A DNA stretch of 64,000 nt from Candidatus Avelusimicrobium stercoris (GTDB lineage Bacteria; Elusimicrobiota; Elusimicrobia; Elusimicrobiales; Elusimicrobiaceae). Shown here piece by piece: positions 41,676 through 50,212 of this stretch. The notes under the pieces were generated by a model, which was not told the origin of the DNA, made no database searches, and was given only the letters and a program-made list of their open reading frames with translations. The DNA lies in the NCBI GenBank assembly GCA_002432025.1, contig DJFE01000019.1, positions 101,897 through 165,896 of the forward strand. The letters are read 5' to 3'. A program made the position numbers and the translations under genes. Positions within the stretch are counted from its first letter, which is position 1. Each line of letters begins with the position of its first letter.

Positions 41676-43283
41676 TTAATTTGCTTTCGCAATTTTGCGG
41701 TTAATAAGCGTTTGAATCCCGTAAGTGAGCAGGCTGTTGGTCAGCCAGTAAAGCACCAATCCGGACGGGAAATTCATAAACAACAAGGTAAAAATAAGCG
41801 GCATATACTTAAACATAGCCGCCTGGGACGGATCCGTCCCAGCGGGGATATTGCCCTTTTGCTGGAAGAACATCACGGCCCCCATCAAAATAGGCAACAG
41901 GTAGTACGGGTCTTTGGACGACAAGTCCGTAATCCAAAACACGAATTTCGCCCCGTGCAACGACCACGAGGTGCGAAGCGCGTTAAACAGCGCCAGGAAA
42001 ATCGGTAACTGGATAAGAAGCGGCAAGCAACCGGCAAGCGGATTGACATTGTACTTTTTGTACAAGTTCAAGGTTTCGCGGTTCAAGGCTTCGGGGTTAC
42101 CCTTGTATTTTTCCTGGATGCGTTTCATTTCGGGCTGGACTTTTTTCATTTGGGCGGCCGATTTTAACTGCATAATCGTAAACTTGAACAAAATGGCCTG
42201 CAACAATACGGTAAGCATAATAATAGCCACGCCGTAGTTGCCCGTCCACCCGTAGAAGGTTTCCAATACGTTGCGCGCGATTTTGCCCAACGCGCCAAAG
42301 AAACCAAACGCAATGGAGCGGTCCAAATGGTAGGGCAAGGTTAAAAACGCCTTGTAATCCTTGGGGCCAAAGTAAAAATCGGAATTATATTCTACTTTGG
42401 ATTTGGCTTCTACCGTGGTTCCCGCTACGGCAATGGAAAATTGCGGGCCCTTTAAATCGCCTTCACCGGCTAAGCCCCACATCCGTTTTTGGGTACCGAT
42501 TTTCTCGGAAGAGGCGGTAAAATCGCCCCCTTTCCAGTTCTGCGGAATCAGAACGGAAAGGAAATAGCGGTTTTGAATACCGGCCCACGTCCAAGCCAAG
42601 GTGGGCTGTTTGTCTCCTTTAGCGAAGGTTTCCAAGGTCGGTTTTTTCTTGCCTTCTTCCTGCACCAAATAAACGGCTTTGGATTCGCGTTCGTTATCGT
42701 TCATTTCGCTTTTTACCGTAGCCAAACCGGGACCAAAATTCCAACTCCACGGGGCGACGGCCAAATTTTGCGAGGTTTTGTTTTCAAACGTAACACTAAC
42801 GTTATTAATTCCGTTTTCGTTAAAACGGAATGTTTTATAGACGCTAAACCCGGGGACAATGTCGCCCACGAAGGTAATGGAATCCTGCGTGCGGGCAAAT
42901 TCGGCAAAGTCCACCTGCGGCATAGTGGAGAAATACCCTTCCCCTTTATAAGGAGTCAGGTCCACATCGCCGATAACGTCTTTAAACAAATAGGTTTTAA
43001 TGCCCGCCCCTTTGGACGAAAACGTAACGTCCGCCTGCGGCAAATTAAGCGTGATTAATTCCTCGGGCTTGGGAGCGGATTTTTTTTCTTTGGATACGGA
43101 AATAGAAGCCGCCAGCACGGTTTGGGCGCCGTTTGCTTGCTGGGCTTCCTGTACGGATTTTTTCAGTTGCGCCTCGGCGGCTTCCTTGGCCGCGCGGGCT
43201 TTGGGGAGGGCGACAAACTGGTTGTAGCCGGTAATTACCAGTAAAAACAGCATTACGGTAATTAAGAACTGTCTGTTATTCAT
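41676..43283 (-). CDS. yidC: Membrane protein insertase YidC
   Basis: 535 residues, the Gram-negative form: an N-terminal helix (FLITVMLFLLVITGYNQFV), a large periplasmic beta domain (~80-320) and a conserved five-helix insertase core from ~340 (YGVAIIMLTVLLQAILFKFT, KKVQPEMKRIQEKYKGNPE, NPLAGCLPLLIQLPIFLALF, SGLVLYWLTNSLLTYGIQ). It inserts and folds inner-membrane proteins with or without SecYEG. AGAGGAG precedes the start. The presence of the periplasmic domain supports a two-membrane envelope. Confidence 0.96.
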   Translation of the reverse strand: MNNRQFLITVMLFLLVITGYNQFVALPKARAAKEAAEAQLKKSVQEAQQANGAQTVLAASISVSKEKKSAPKPEELITLNLPQADVTFSSKGAGIKTYLFKDVIGDVDLTPYKGEGYFSTMPQVDFAEFARTQDSITFVGDIVPGFSVYKTFRFNENGINNVSVTFENKTSQNLAVAPWSWNFGPGLATVKSEMNDNERESKAVYLVQEEGKKKPTLETFAKGDKQPTLAWTWAGIQNRYFLSVLIPQNWKGGDFTASSEKIGTQKRMWGLAGEGDLKGPQFSIAVAGTTVEAKSKVEYNSDFYFGPKDYKAFLTLPYHLDRSIAFGFFGALGKIARNVLETFYGWTGNYGVAIIMLTVLLQAILFKFTIMQLKSAAQMKKVQPEMKRIQEKYKGNPEALNRETLNLYKKYNVNPLAGCLPLLIQLPIFLALFNALRTSWSLHGAKFVFWITDLSSKDPYYLLPILMGAVMFFQQKGNIPAGTDPSQAAMFKYMPLIFTLLFMNFPSGLVLYWLTNSLLTYGIQTLINRKIAKAN

Positions 43284-43364
43284 AAAACTCCTCTTGTGGC
43301 AAAACCGCCCGGCGCGCCGGACGGCCGGATAAGAGGAAGCGTGAAGGGTAGAAAACCGCGTTTA

Positions 43365-43601
43365 TTAAGGTACCGGGTCGTATCCGCCCGGATGCAAGGG
43401 ATGGCATTTCAGCACCCGTTTGAGCGCCAAATAGCCGCCTTTAAACGCGCCATATTTCACAATCGCCTGCTTTGCGTATTGGCTGCAAGTGGGTGTGAAA
43501 CGGCACACCCCGCGCGGGCCCAAAAAAGGCCGCACCAGCAACATAAACAAATTGAGCAGTAAAAGTAAAAATTTTTTACACACGAGCGAAAACTGATTCA
43601 T
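43365..43601 (-). CDS. yidD: Membrane protein insertion efficiency factor YidD
   Basis: 78 residues from ATG 43601 (GAGGGA 6 nt before). The signature CRFTPTCSQYAKQAIVKYGA and RVLKCHPLHPGGYDPVP are diagnostic. It assists YidC at the inner membrane. The start lies just before the end of rnpA (17 nt apart), as in most bacteria. Confidence 0.95.
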   Translation of the reverse strand: MNQFSLVCKKFLLLLLNLFMLLVRPFLGPRGVCRFTPTCSQYAKQAIVKYGAFKGGYLALKRVLKCHPLHPGGYDPVP

Positions 43602-43617
43602 ATGTCCCTCAATAGGA

Positions 43618-43995
43618 TTACGGCAAATTATCTGAAGAGGACAAAAGTAAAGCGGCCTTGCCGCATAGTAACGTGAGCGCGCCTTGCGCTGCTTGTACAG
43701 TTGGTAATTTTTCGCTGTTGCGGGGGCTGACGACAATATCCGTCCCCGGCTTGATGTCTTTTCTACTCAGTCTGAACGCTTCTCTTAACAGTCTTTTGGT
43801 ACGGTTGCGCACAACCGCAGGCCCCAATTTACGGGATACCACTACCGCAAAACGGGCCGGCCGGGTATTCTCCGGACCGGACCGCCACCACAGTACCAAT
43901 CCAGGGTACTGCAATTTTGCGCCGCCTTGGATAACAGCCTTAAAATCTCTTTTAAGGTGCAGGCGGCTACTTCGCGGCAGACCGTAAGGCGTCAT
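43618..43995 (-). CDS. rnpA: Ribonuclease P protein component
   Basis: 125 residues. The RNR motif RNRTKRLLREAFR and the central FAVVVSRKLGPAVVRN are diagnostic. It joins the RNase P RNA in maturing tRNA 5' ends. It begins 5 nt after rpmH, the universal bacterial order. Confidence 0.95.
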   Translation of the reverse strand: MTPYGLPRSSRLHLKRDFKAVIQGGAKLQYPGLVLWWRSGPENTRPARFAVVVSRKLGPAVVRNRTKRLLREAFRLSRKDIKPGTDIVVSPRNSEKLPTVQAAQGALTLLCGKAALLLSSSDNLP

Positions 43996-44000
43996 AGCGC

Positions 44001-44141
44001 TTAGGCGGCTCTGATTAATTCGTGGCGGCCTTTGGCTCTGCGGGCGCTTAATACTTTTCTACCACCGGCGGTAGCCATTCTGGCGCGGAATCCGATGTGT
44101 TTGGCACGTCTTCTTTTATTAGGTCTGTATGTCGGTAACAT
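44001..44141 (-). CDS. rpmH: 50S ribosomal protein L34
   Basis: 46 residues, starting MLPTYRPNKRRRAKHIGFRA and ending with ELIRAA, rich in Arg and Lys as usual for L34. MLPTYRPN replaces the common MKRTYQPS. It heads the rpmH-rnpA-yidD-yidC-jag operon. dnaA, often beside rpmH, is not here. Confidence 0.93.
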   Translation of the reverse strand: MLPTYRPNKRRRAKHIGFRARMATAGGRKVLSARRAKGRHELIRAA

Positions 44142-44238
44142 TTTTATCTTATACGTTAATTCTGGCCCGGAAACCGAACTGGAAAAAACGTATCTCCTGT
44201 TATTAATTTAAAATCGTTTCTGTATGAAACTTACAGAT

Positions 44239-44330
44239 ATTATATCTTTTATTGCAAAATTTTGCCAACCGTTTATAAAATTTTCCGGCTGAACCTTTTA
44301 TATTATCCCATATCCTAAGGCTGTATGCAA
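44239..44330 (-). promoter_or_regulatory. Two tandem promoters of the rpmH operon
   Basis: On the minus strand: P1 TTGCAT (44330-44325), 17 nt, GATAAT (44307-44302); P2 TTGGCA (44268-44263), 18 nt, TATAAT (44244-44239). Leader from P2 is about 90 nt. Two strong promoters fit a ribosomal protein operon. The recO promoter faces the other way from the same region. Confidence 0.7.
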
Positions 44331-44358
44331 CCCCTAAAAAAATGCTATGCTGTACATA

Positions 44359-45060
44359 ATGATATTTACCGACTCGGGCATTATTCTCTTCCGCCAGGAA
44401 TTTAGGGAAGCGGACCGCATTGTATCGCTCTACACCCGCGAACACGGGCGCTTAAACGCGCGTCTGCCCGGGGTTTTGCGCGCAACGGGCAAATTAAAGG
44501 CCATTAGCGAGCCCTTTGCCTGCGCCGATTACCGCTTTTATGTGCGCCGCGGCGGGACGATTGGCACGGTTACAGGCGGCAAAATCAACTCTATTTTTCC
44601 GCACATCCGCCAAGATTTAAAGCGCACTACGCTTGCAATGCACTTTTGCGAACTGATACAGCGTTTAACCCCTCTTCACCAGCCGAGCGAAGACAAATAT
44701 GAATTACTGCTATCGGCCTTGACCGAATTGGAATATGGCGAAGTCAATTCCGCCTTTGCGGCGGCCTTTACCTTGCGGTTAATGACCTTGGCGGGCTTTG
44801 GATTGGAAAAACCTGTACTTAAAATTCCGGCTGAATTTTGGCATCGTATGCACAAGGACGAACTTTCCTCGCTCGTGTTTTCGGAGCCGGCGGATTTGCT
44901 TTCCCTGTCCAAGTGCAATAGCGTCTGCCGCCGCTTTTTGAACCAATATCTAACTTACCCGCTAAATACGCTAAAAAACTTCGGGCTAAACGAGCCCACA
45001 CCATTAGCGGAAGAGGACCAGACCGAACTGGAAGAACTTGTTTTGCACCCCGCGCATTAA
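44359..45060 (+). CDS. recO: DNA repair protein RecO
   Basis: 233 residues. An OB-fold N-terminus (DSGIILFRQEFREADRIVSLYT then REHGRLNARLPGV) followed by a helical domain; family members help RecR load RecA on SSB-coated DNA. ATG 44359 is preferred to ATG 44347: an extended -10 (TGC-TATGCT, 44346-44351) lies 7 nt before it and no ribosome site is present, which suggests a leaderless transcript. The zinc Cys cluster of many RecO proteins is not evident here. Confidence 0.85.
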   Translation: MIFTDSGIILFRQEFREADRIVSLYTREHGRLNARLPGVLRATGKLKAISEPFACADYRFYVRRGGTIGTVTGGKINSIFPHIRQDLKRTTLAMHFCELIQRLTPLHQPSEDKYELLLSALTELEYGEVNSAFAAAFTLRLMTLAGFGLEKPVLKIPAEFWHRMHKDELSSLVFSEPADLLSLSKCNSVCRRFLNQYLTYPLNTLKNFGLNEPTPLAEEDQTELEELVLHPAH

Positions 45061-45114
45061 AACACCTTGCCGGAATTTACCGCAATTAGTACAATGAAAT
45101 TTAAGGAGAAGAAA

Positions 45115-45837
45115 ATGAATTATAAGAAAGTATCTGCTGTATGCCTGTTGCTTTTATCGCTTTGTATGGCCGGAGCGGCCAATGCCCAAACCAAAAAAGA
45201 TAACCGTTTTGTAGGCGGTGTTTTTGGCGTTAGAGTGGGTGAAGCGGTCAAAAAAATTTATGCGAGCGTAAAAACCCCGGTCAAACCCGCGGCTAAAAAA
45301 CGCCCCTATTATACCTCTTGGCAAACGGCCATTTTAAAGGCCCACCAAGATATGAATAGAGCCAACGGTCCTTTGGGGGCTTCTGTTTCCAAAGCCGTAG
45401 TCAAGGCACGCGCTAACTCTTACGAGGAAAACCGCTTGTCGGATTTCTTTTCCAAATTGGCCGCTACGCGCCCATCTGTCTTTACGCAGTCTTGCCGCAC
45501 CTCTTATACAATGCTTACCCGCGCGGCCAGAGAAAATAAAATCTTTCATCACTATAAATTAACCGCGATTGACGTGCGCGATTTTTGCTATATGCCCAAA
45601 GACGTGGTGGCGTATTTTATTGAATTTTTTAAAGGCAAGGCCTATCCGTATCAGGCGGCCCAATACAAAAGAGCCATTTTGCTTACCTTAAAAAACCCCA
45701 AGGACGAACGCAACCGCACCTTGTTTATTGTGGTGGATACGGAAAGCCAAGTCTTGTTCCTCAATTACAATAAACCCGCTAATTTGCAATACAGCCCGCT
45801 GTTGCAAGGGTCTTATGTTCCCTTGGCAGTACGGTAA
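45115..45837 (+). CDS. Exported protein of unknown function
   Basis: 240 residues from ATG 45115, with AAGGAG 7 nt before; the longer frame from 45067 is ignored because ATG 45115 starts a clear signal peptide (MNYKKVSAVCLLLLSLCMAG, cleavage after ANAQ). The mature part has a basic linker (~30-75), then a compact region with CRTSYTMLTRAARENKIFHH, Cys pairs that could form a disulfide and a C-terminal beta-rich segment (LFIVVDTESQVLFLNYN). I recognise no family. It may be co-transcribed with recO (55-nt gap). Confidence 0.7.
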   Translation: MNYKKVSAVCLLLLSLCMAGAANAQTKKDNRFVGGVFGVRVGEAVKKIYASVKTPVKPAAKKRPYYTSWQTAILKAHQDMNRANGPLGASVSKAVVKARANSYEENRLSDFFSKLAATRPSVFTQSCRTSYTMLTRAARENKIFHHYKLTAIDVRDFCYMPKDVVAYFIEFFKGKAYPYQAAQYKRAILLTLKNPKDERNRTLFIVVDTESQVLFLNYNKPANLQYSPLLQGSYVPLAVR

Positions 45838-45854
45838 ATTGATTGGTAACTTAT

Positions 45855-45890
45855 AAAAACCTCCCGGGCCAAACGGTCCGGGAGGTTTTT
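45855..45890. terminator. Bidirectional terminator
   Basis: AAAAACCTCCCGGGCC (45855-45870) pairs with GGTCCGGGAGGTTTTT (45875-45890), serving the exported protein gene and the convergent HAD gene. Confidence 0.92.
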
Positions 45891-45950
45891 ATGTGTAATA
45901 ACGGAACTTTGTGATACTTTCTGCCCAAGAGCAAGGAAAAGAAATTTCCG

Positions 45951-46610
45951 CTACCCCAGCAATTCTTCCATATCCGGGTAAATATCCGCTAAGGATTTGT
46001 AAATCTTAAAGGCGTTCTCGCGTACAAATGTATTAGGCTGTTTGATTTGCGGCACCACGCAGGTTCGCATCCCCGCCGAAATAGCCGCCGTCGCCCCGGC
46101 TACGGAATCCTCAAACACCAAACATTGCGATACGTCCGCGTGCAACTTGTGGGCTGTTTTTAAATAGACTTCCGGGTCTGGCTTGGGCTTGGTTACGTCA
46201 TCAGTAGTGGTAATGGCGGAAAAGTATTTAATAATACCCTTTTTGGTTAAAAAGTGGCGGGCCCATTTGCTAATGTTGGAAGAGGCAAGCCCTATTTTAA
46301 GCCCCCGATTATAAAAATATTCCACCGCTTCTTTGGCGCCGGGGCGGAAGTTAATTTCCCCGTCCGCCGCCAAATATTCCTCTACAATTTCCATTGTGCG
46401 GGAATTAATCCGCGCGATATCCGTCTGCGGGCCGAAATGTTGGCGCATAAAGCGGGAGGCTTCCTCCCGGCTGATGCCTACGCAAGATTCAAACAGTTCA
46501 AACGGAAAGGTCTTTCCGTCCTCTTGGGCGGCCTTTTTATAGCACTCAAAATAGATAAGTTCGGTATCAAACAACAACCCGTCCATATCAAAAATAACGG
46601 TGGTAATCAT
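45951..46610 (-). CDS. HAD family phosphatase (beta-phosphoglucomutase-like)
   Basis: 219 residues, HAD subfamily IA. Nucleophile Asp in IFDMDGLLFDTE, Ser/Thr motif in GLASSNIS, Lys region KPKPDPEVYLK and the acidic motif FEDSVAGATAAISAGM. It hydrolyses or isomerises a sugar phosphate or similar; specificity is not clear. ATG 46610 follows a TATAAT (46622-46617) by 6 nt with no ribosome site, so the mRNA is probably leaderless. Confidence 0.85.
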   Translation of the reverse strand: MITTVIFDMDGLLFDTELIYFECYKKAAQEDGKTFPFELFESCVGISREEASRFMRQHFGPQTDIARINSRTMEIVEEYLAADGEINFRPGAKEAVEYFYNRGLKIGLASSNISKWARHFLTKKGIIKYFSAITTTDDVTKPKPDPEVYLKTAHKLHADVSQCLVFEDSVAGATAAISAGMRTCVVPQIKQPNTFVRENAFKIYKSLADIYPDMEELLG

Positions 46611-46675
46611 ATTTTTATTATACCAGTTTTTGGCTTTCCCCCCGCACGGCTATATTTTATATAATGTATTTACAT

Positions 46676-47554
46676 ATGAAATACGGTATGAATTTTCAGG
46701 ATATGATATCCGCTTTGAACCATTACTGGACTAAACAAGGCTGCGTTCTTGTTCAGCCCTACGACGTGGAAAAGGGCGCCGGAACATATAACCCGGAAAC
46801 CTTTTTCGGCTCGCTTACCAAAAAGCCCGTCAAACGCGCCTATGTGGAACCCTGCCGCCGCCCCGCCGACGGCCGCTATGGCGAAAACCCCAACCGCTTG
46901 GGCAAATATTACCAATATCAGGTAATTATGAAGCCCGCCCCGGCCAATGTGCAGGAAATGTATTTAAACTCCTTAAAAGCCATCGGCTTGGACCCCAAAC
47001 AGCACGACGTGCGCTGGATTGAGGACGATTGGCAATCCCCCACCTTGGGCGCTTCCGGCGTCGGCTGGGAAATTTGGCTGGACGGTATGGAAATTACGCA
47101 GTTCACCTATTTCCAAAATATGGCTGGCTATGCGTTAAACCCCATTACGGTAGAAATTACCTACGGGCTTGAACGTATTGCGATGTATTGCCAAAAGGTG
47201 GATAACGTATTTGATATCCGCTGGAACGACGAAATCACCTACCGCGACGTACACCACGAGGGCGAACGCCAATTCTCCCATTATTATTTTGAAGAATCCA
47301 ATGTGGAACACCTGCGCCGCTATATCCAAGAGTGCGAAGAAGAGTGCTTTGCCTTGTGCAAAAAAGGGCTCTATCTGCCGGCGTATGACGACGCGATGAA
47401 ACTTTCGCATTACTTTAATATGTTGGAAGCGCGTGGGGCGATTTCTGTGTCCGACCGCACCAACAACATTACCAAAATCCGCAATTTAGCCAAGGCCTGC
47501 GCCAAAGCCTATGTGGAAAGTGTAGAAAAACAAGAAGAGGAGGCCGCTAAATGA
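46676..47554 (+). CDS. glyQ: Glycyl-tRNA synthetase alpha subunit
   Basis: 292 residues from ATG 46676. Class II heterotetrameric GlyRS (alpha2beta2) catalytic subunit: MISALNHYWTKQGCVLVQPY, PCRRPADGRYGENPNRLGKY, and GASGVGWEIWLDGMEITQFTYFQ split by motif 3. An ATG at 46664 lies inside the -10 box TATAAT (46660-46665), so translation starts at 46676 or 46688, close to the 5' end of the mRNA. The gene overlaps glyS by 4 nt (ATGA). Confidence 0.95.
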   Translation: MKYGMNFQDMISALNHYWTKQGCVLVQPYDVEKGAGTYNPETFFGSLTKKPVKRAYVEPCRRPADGRYGENPNRLGKYYQYQVIMKPAPANVQEMYLNSLKAIGLDPKQHDVRWIEDDWQSPTLGASGVGWEIWLDGMEITQFTYFQNMAGYALNPITVEITYGLERIAMYCQKVDNVFDIRWNDEITYRDVHHEGERQFSHYYFEESNVEHLRRYIQECEEECFALCKKGLYLPAYDDAMKLSHYFNMLEARGAISVSDRTNNITKIRNLAKACAKAYVESVEKQEEEAAK

Positions 47555-49629
47555 ACGCGCTTTTGGAAATCGGCGTAGAGCATTTGCCCGCCCGCTTTAT
47601 GGCCCCGGCTTTAAAGCAATTAAAAACCTTAACCGCCCAGGTTTTGGACGAAAAAAGACTGACCTATAAATCCGTTGACTCCTTCGGTACCTACCGCCGC
47701 TTAGTGGTGGTAATTGAAGATTTGGCCGAAAAATCGTTAGACGTGCAAAAGGAAGTAAAGGGGCCGCCCGCCAAACTGTTAAAGGACGCAAACGGCAACT
47801 TTACCCCCCAAAGCGCAGGTTTTGCGCAGAAAAATGGCTTGTTGCCTGAAAAATTAACCGTAAAAGAAACCGAAAAGGGACCGTTTATTTACGCCATCGT
47901 TAAAATCAAAGGCGAAAAGACGGTCAAACTGCTGCCCGAAATTTTCACCCGCATTGTAACCGGGCTTGAATTTGCCAAAAATATGATTTGGGAAGAATCC
48001 GGCCTGCGCTACGGCCGTCCGATTCGCTCCCTTATCGGTCTGTACGGGCATAAGGTAATCAAATTTACCGTGGCAGGCGTTACGTCGGACCGCAACACCT
48101 ATCCGCTGTCCTCTTTCGGCCGCAAACCGATTAAGGTGGAGCAGGCGGATAAAGCCTACTATGCCGACCTCCTGCGCGCCCAGCCGCAACCTGTGTTGGT
48201 ATTGCCGGAAGAGCGCAAGGAAGCCCTTATCAAAACCGTTACCAACGAAGCCGCCGTGCGCGGTTATCACGCGGATTTGGACCCGGAACTGATTGAAGAA
48301 ACCGTCTGGTGCACCGAACACCCGGTGGCCGTGGGCGGCGACTTTGAACTTAAATTTTTAACCTTGCCCAAAGAACTTATTACCACCGTTCTTAAAAAGC
48401 AGATTAAAATGTTCCCCGTAACCAACGACAAGGGCGAATTACAGCCGTATTTTATTGCTGTGCGCGACGGTATTTCCGTAAACCAAAACGAAGTACGCGA
48501 TGGGTTTAAAAAAGTAATGTCCGCGCGCTTGTCCGACGCCGTTTTCTTCTTTGAAAACGACAAAAAGGCCGGCTTAAATGCCTTTAAAGACAAACTCAAA
48601 AATGTTCTGTTCTTGGAAGGCTTGGGCTCTATGTATGAAAAGTCCGAAAGAACCCAGCAACTGGCGGATTGGCTGTGCGACAAATTAGGCCAAACCCAGT
48701 TAAAAAACACCGTGGATTATGCGGCTTCCCACGCGTATGCGGATTTAGCCAGCCACGTGGTGTATGAATTTCCGGAATTACAGGGCTATATGGGCGGGCA
48801 ATACGCCGCCTTGGAAGGCCGCAAGGACGCTGCCAAAGCGATGGAAGAGTTTTACTTCCCGCTTACGTCCTCTTCCGCCTTACCGTCCACAGAAGAAGGC
48901 AACATCGTTTCCCTCGCCGGGAAAATGGACACCTTGGTCGGCAACTTTTTAATCGGCCAAATCCCCACGGGCAGCGAAGACCCCTTCGCCTTGCGCCGCC
49001 AAGCCTTTGGCGCGGTGCGTATGCTTTTGGAAAAGGATATGCAAATTTCGCTCAAAGAATTGGTGGAAAAATCCGCTTTCTTATACCCCGCCGGAACCCC
49101 GGACAAGGGTTTGAAGGAATTGCCGAATTTCTTGTTCCAGCGTTTGGCCTTAGTGCTTGAACAGCGCGGGCATAATGCCGCCACGTTAAACGCTGTTTCC
49201 AACTGGTACGAACTCCCCCTCACGCAGGTGGAAGCCCTCGTCTGTGCGTTGGAAACCGTTAAAACGGGCGCGGAATTTGCCTCCGTGCTGGAATCGGCCA
49301 AGCGTGTGTGCAACATCCTTAAAAAAGCCGGAAACGTAACCGAAGCGGTGGACGAAAAACTGTTTGAACTCCCCGCCGAAAAAGCGTTATACGACAAAAT
49401 CCACGAGGTGGATTCTACCTTGGGCTGTGCGGTAAATACCGCCAAAACCAAGGACGAATATTTAAATGTGCTGAAAACCTACGGTGCGTTTAAAGAGCCT
49501 TTGGAAAATTTCTTTAAGGATGTAATGGTAAACGCCGAAAACCCCGCCGTGCGGCAAAACCGCTTGGCGCTCTTGGCGCGTGTGCGCCGCTACCTCACGC
49601 AGACGGTAGCCGACATTACAAGCCTGTAA
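47551..49629 (+). CDS. glyS: Glycyl-tRNA synthetase beta subunit
   Basis: 692 residues, full length. Early blocks LLEIGVEHLPARFMAPAL and KGPPAKLLKDANG, middle HPVAVGGDF, FPVTNDKGEL and IPTGSEDPFALRRQAFG, and a C-terminal DALR-type anticodon region (FFKDVMVNAENPAVRQNRLALL). It binds and helps recognise tRNA-Gly. Translationally coupled to glyQ and followed by a strong terminator. Confidence 0.96.
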   Translation: MNALLEIGVEHLPARFMAPALKQLKTLTAQVLDEKRLTYKSVDSFGTYRRLVVVIEDLAEKSLDVQKEVKGPPAKLLKDANGNFTPQSAGFAQKNGLLPEKLTVKETEKGPFIYAIVKIKGEKTVKLLPEIFTRIVTGLEFAKNMIWEESGLRYGRPIRSLIGLYGHKVIKFTVAGVTSDRNTYPLSSFGRKPIKVEQADKAYYADLLRAQPQPVLVLPEERKEALIKTVTNEAAVRGYHADLDPELIEETVWCTEHPVAVGGDFELKFLTLPKELITTVLKKQIKMFPVTNDKGELQPYFIAVRDGISVNQNEVRDGFKKVMSARLSDAVFFFENDKKAGLNAFKDKLKNVLFLEGLGSMYEKSERTQQLADWLCDKLGQTQLKNTVDYAASHAYADLASHVVYEFPELQGYMGGQYAALEGRKDAAKAMEEFYFPLTSSSALPSTEEGNIVSLAGKMDTLVGNFLIGQIPTGSEDPFALRRQAFGAVRMLLEKDMQISLKELVEKSAFLYPAGTPDKGLKELPNFLFQRLALVLEQRGHNAATLNAVSNWYELPLTQVEALVCALETVKTGAEFASVLESAKRVCNILKKAGNVTEAVDEKLFELPAEKALYDKIHEVDSTLGCAVNTAKTKDEYLNVLKTYGAFKEPLENFFKDVMVNAENPAVRQNRLALLARVRRYLTQTVADITSL

Positions 49630-49646
49630 ATTAGTTTTCTAAAAAG

Positions 49647-49682
49647 TCCGCGCCGGAGCAAAATCCGGTGCGGATTTTTTTG
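49647..49682 (+). terminator. Terminator of glyQS
   Basis: TCCGCGCCGGA (49647-49657) pairs with TCCGGTGCGGA (49664-49674) and is followed by TTTTTTT. Confidence 0.92.
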
Positions 49683-49724
49683 TGGGTGGATTTCCGACGG
49701 GAAAAATAAGAAAAAAATCACCCC

Positions 49725-49752
49725 TTGACAAAACGCCCAATCCGCTTATACT
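49725..49752 (+). promoter_or_regulatory. Strong promoter of the orphan RNA gene
   Basis: TTGACA (49725-49730), 16 nt, TATACT (49747-49752). Predicted transcript start about 49759. One of the best promoters in the window, placed in front of sequence with no protein-coding gene. Confidence 0.85.
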
Positions 49753-49758
49753 ATCCAT

Positions 49759-50203
49759 ACGGGAAGCGATTCCCACCAAGCCGGGAGCCGCAAAAAGCGG
49801 ATGATGCGCCGGTGTAGTAAAGGTATAGAAGCAATGGTGCCGTAGGCCGGAAGGAGTTGGGCCTGTGCGCTTGGAAAGGCTAGGACGGTTGGGTTACATA
49901 ACTGTCCGGGTGTCTGGTAGGCACAGAGCAGGACGTATCCGGCGACCAGTTGGGCAGTCCGTTAAGGGCGGTTTGATTGGGGTGTTATGGGACGGGGCTG
50001 TTGCGGTGGATGAAGTGGCGCGGTAGCAGTAGAGTAGTGTTTCCGTAGGTTGATGTACTTGTGCTTCGGCCCGCGGGAAAAGCGGAGCGGCGTAAGGCCC
50101 GGCAGTTGGCGTGTAAAACGCGGAAAGCAGTGTAGTAAAGGAGTTGAAATGAACAGCAGTAATTAAACCCCTCGGTTTTAGGTAAACCGGGGGGCTCTTT
50201 TTT
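49759..50203 (+). ncRNA. Structured noncoding RNA of about 445 nt, family not recognised
   Basis: A strong promoter and an intrinsic terminator (50168-50203) bracket ~445 nt without a real gene. The + strand is G/T-rich and full of stems: GGGAA-GCGA-TTCCC (49761-49774), an inner CCGC/GCGG stem (49787-49800), GGACGGTT/AACTGTCC (about 49883-49908) and GCGT/ACGC (about 50110). A 12-nt direct repeat GTGTAGTAAAGG occurs at 49812-49823 and 50130-50141, and spaced G-runs (GGG, GGGG, GGG, GGGG) at about 49966-49996 could form a quadruplex. I looked for and did not find the tell-tale sequences of RNase P RNA, tmRNA, SRP RNA or 6S RNA. RNase P or tmRNA of a divergent type remains possible, because length and context fit. 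Confidence 0.75.
50168..50203 (+). terminator. Terminator of the orphan RNA gene
   Basis: CCCCTCGGTTT (50168-50178) pairs with AAACCGGGGGG (50184-50194) and is followed by CTCTTTTTT. Confidence 0.9.
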
Positions 50204-50212
50204 GTGGTTAAA

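Noticed and set aside
49759..50203. RNase P RNA or tmRNA
   Set aside because: Length fits, but I could not find the GAAAGUCC/ACAGAA-type P4 signature, a tRNA-like end with CCA, or an alanine-rich tag frame. Kept as unassigned RNA; a covariance search would decide.
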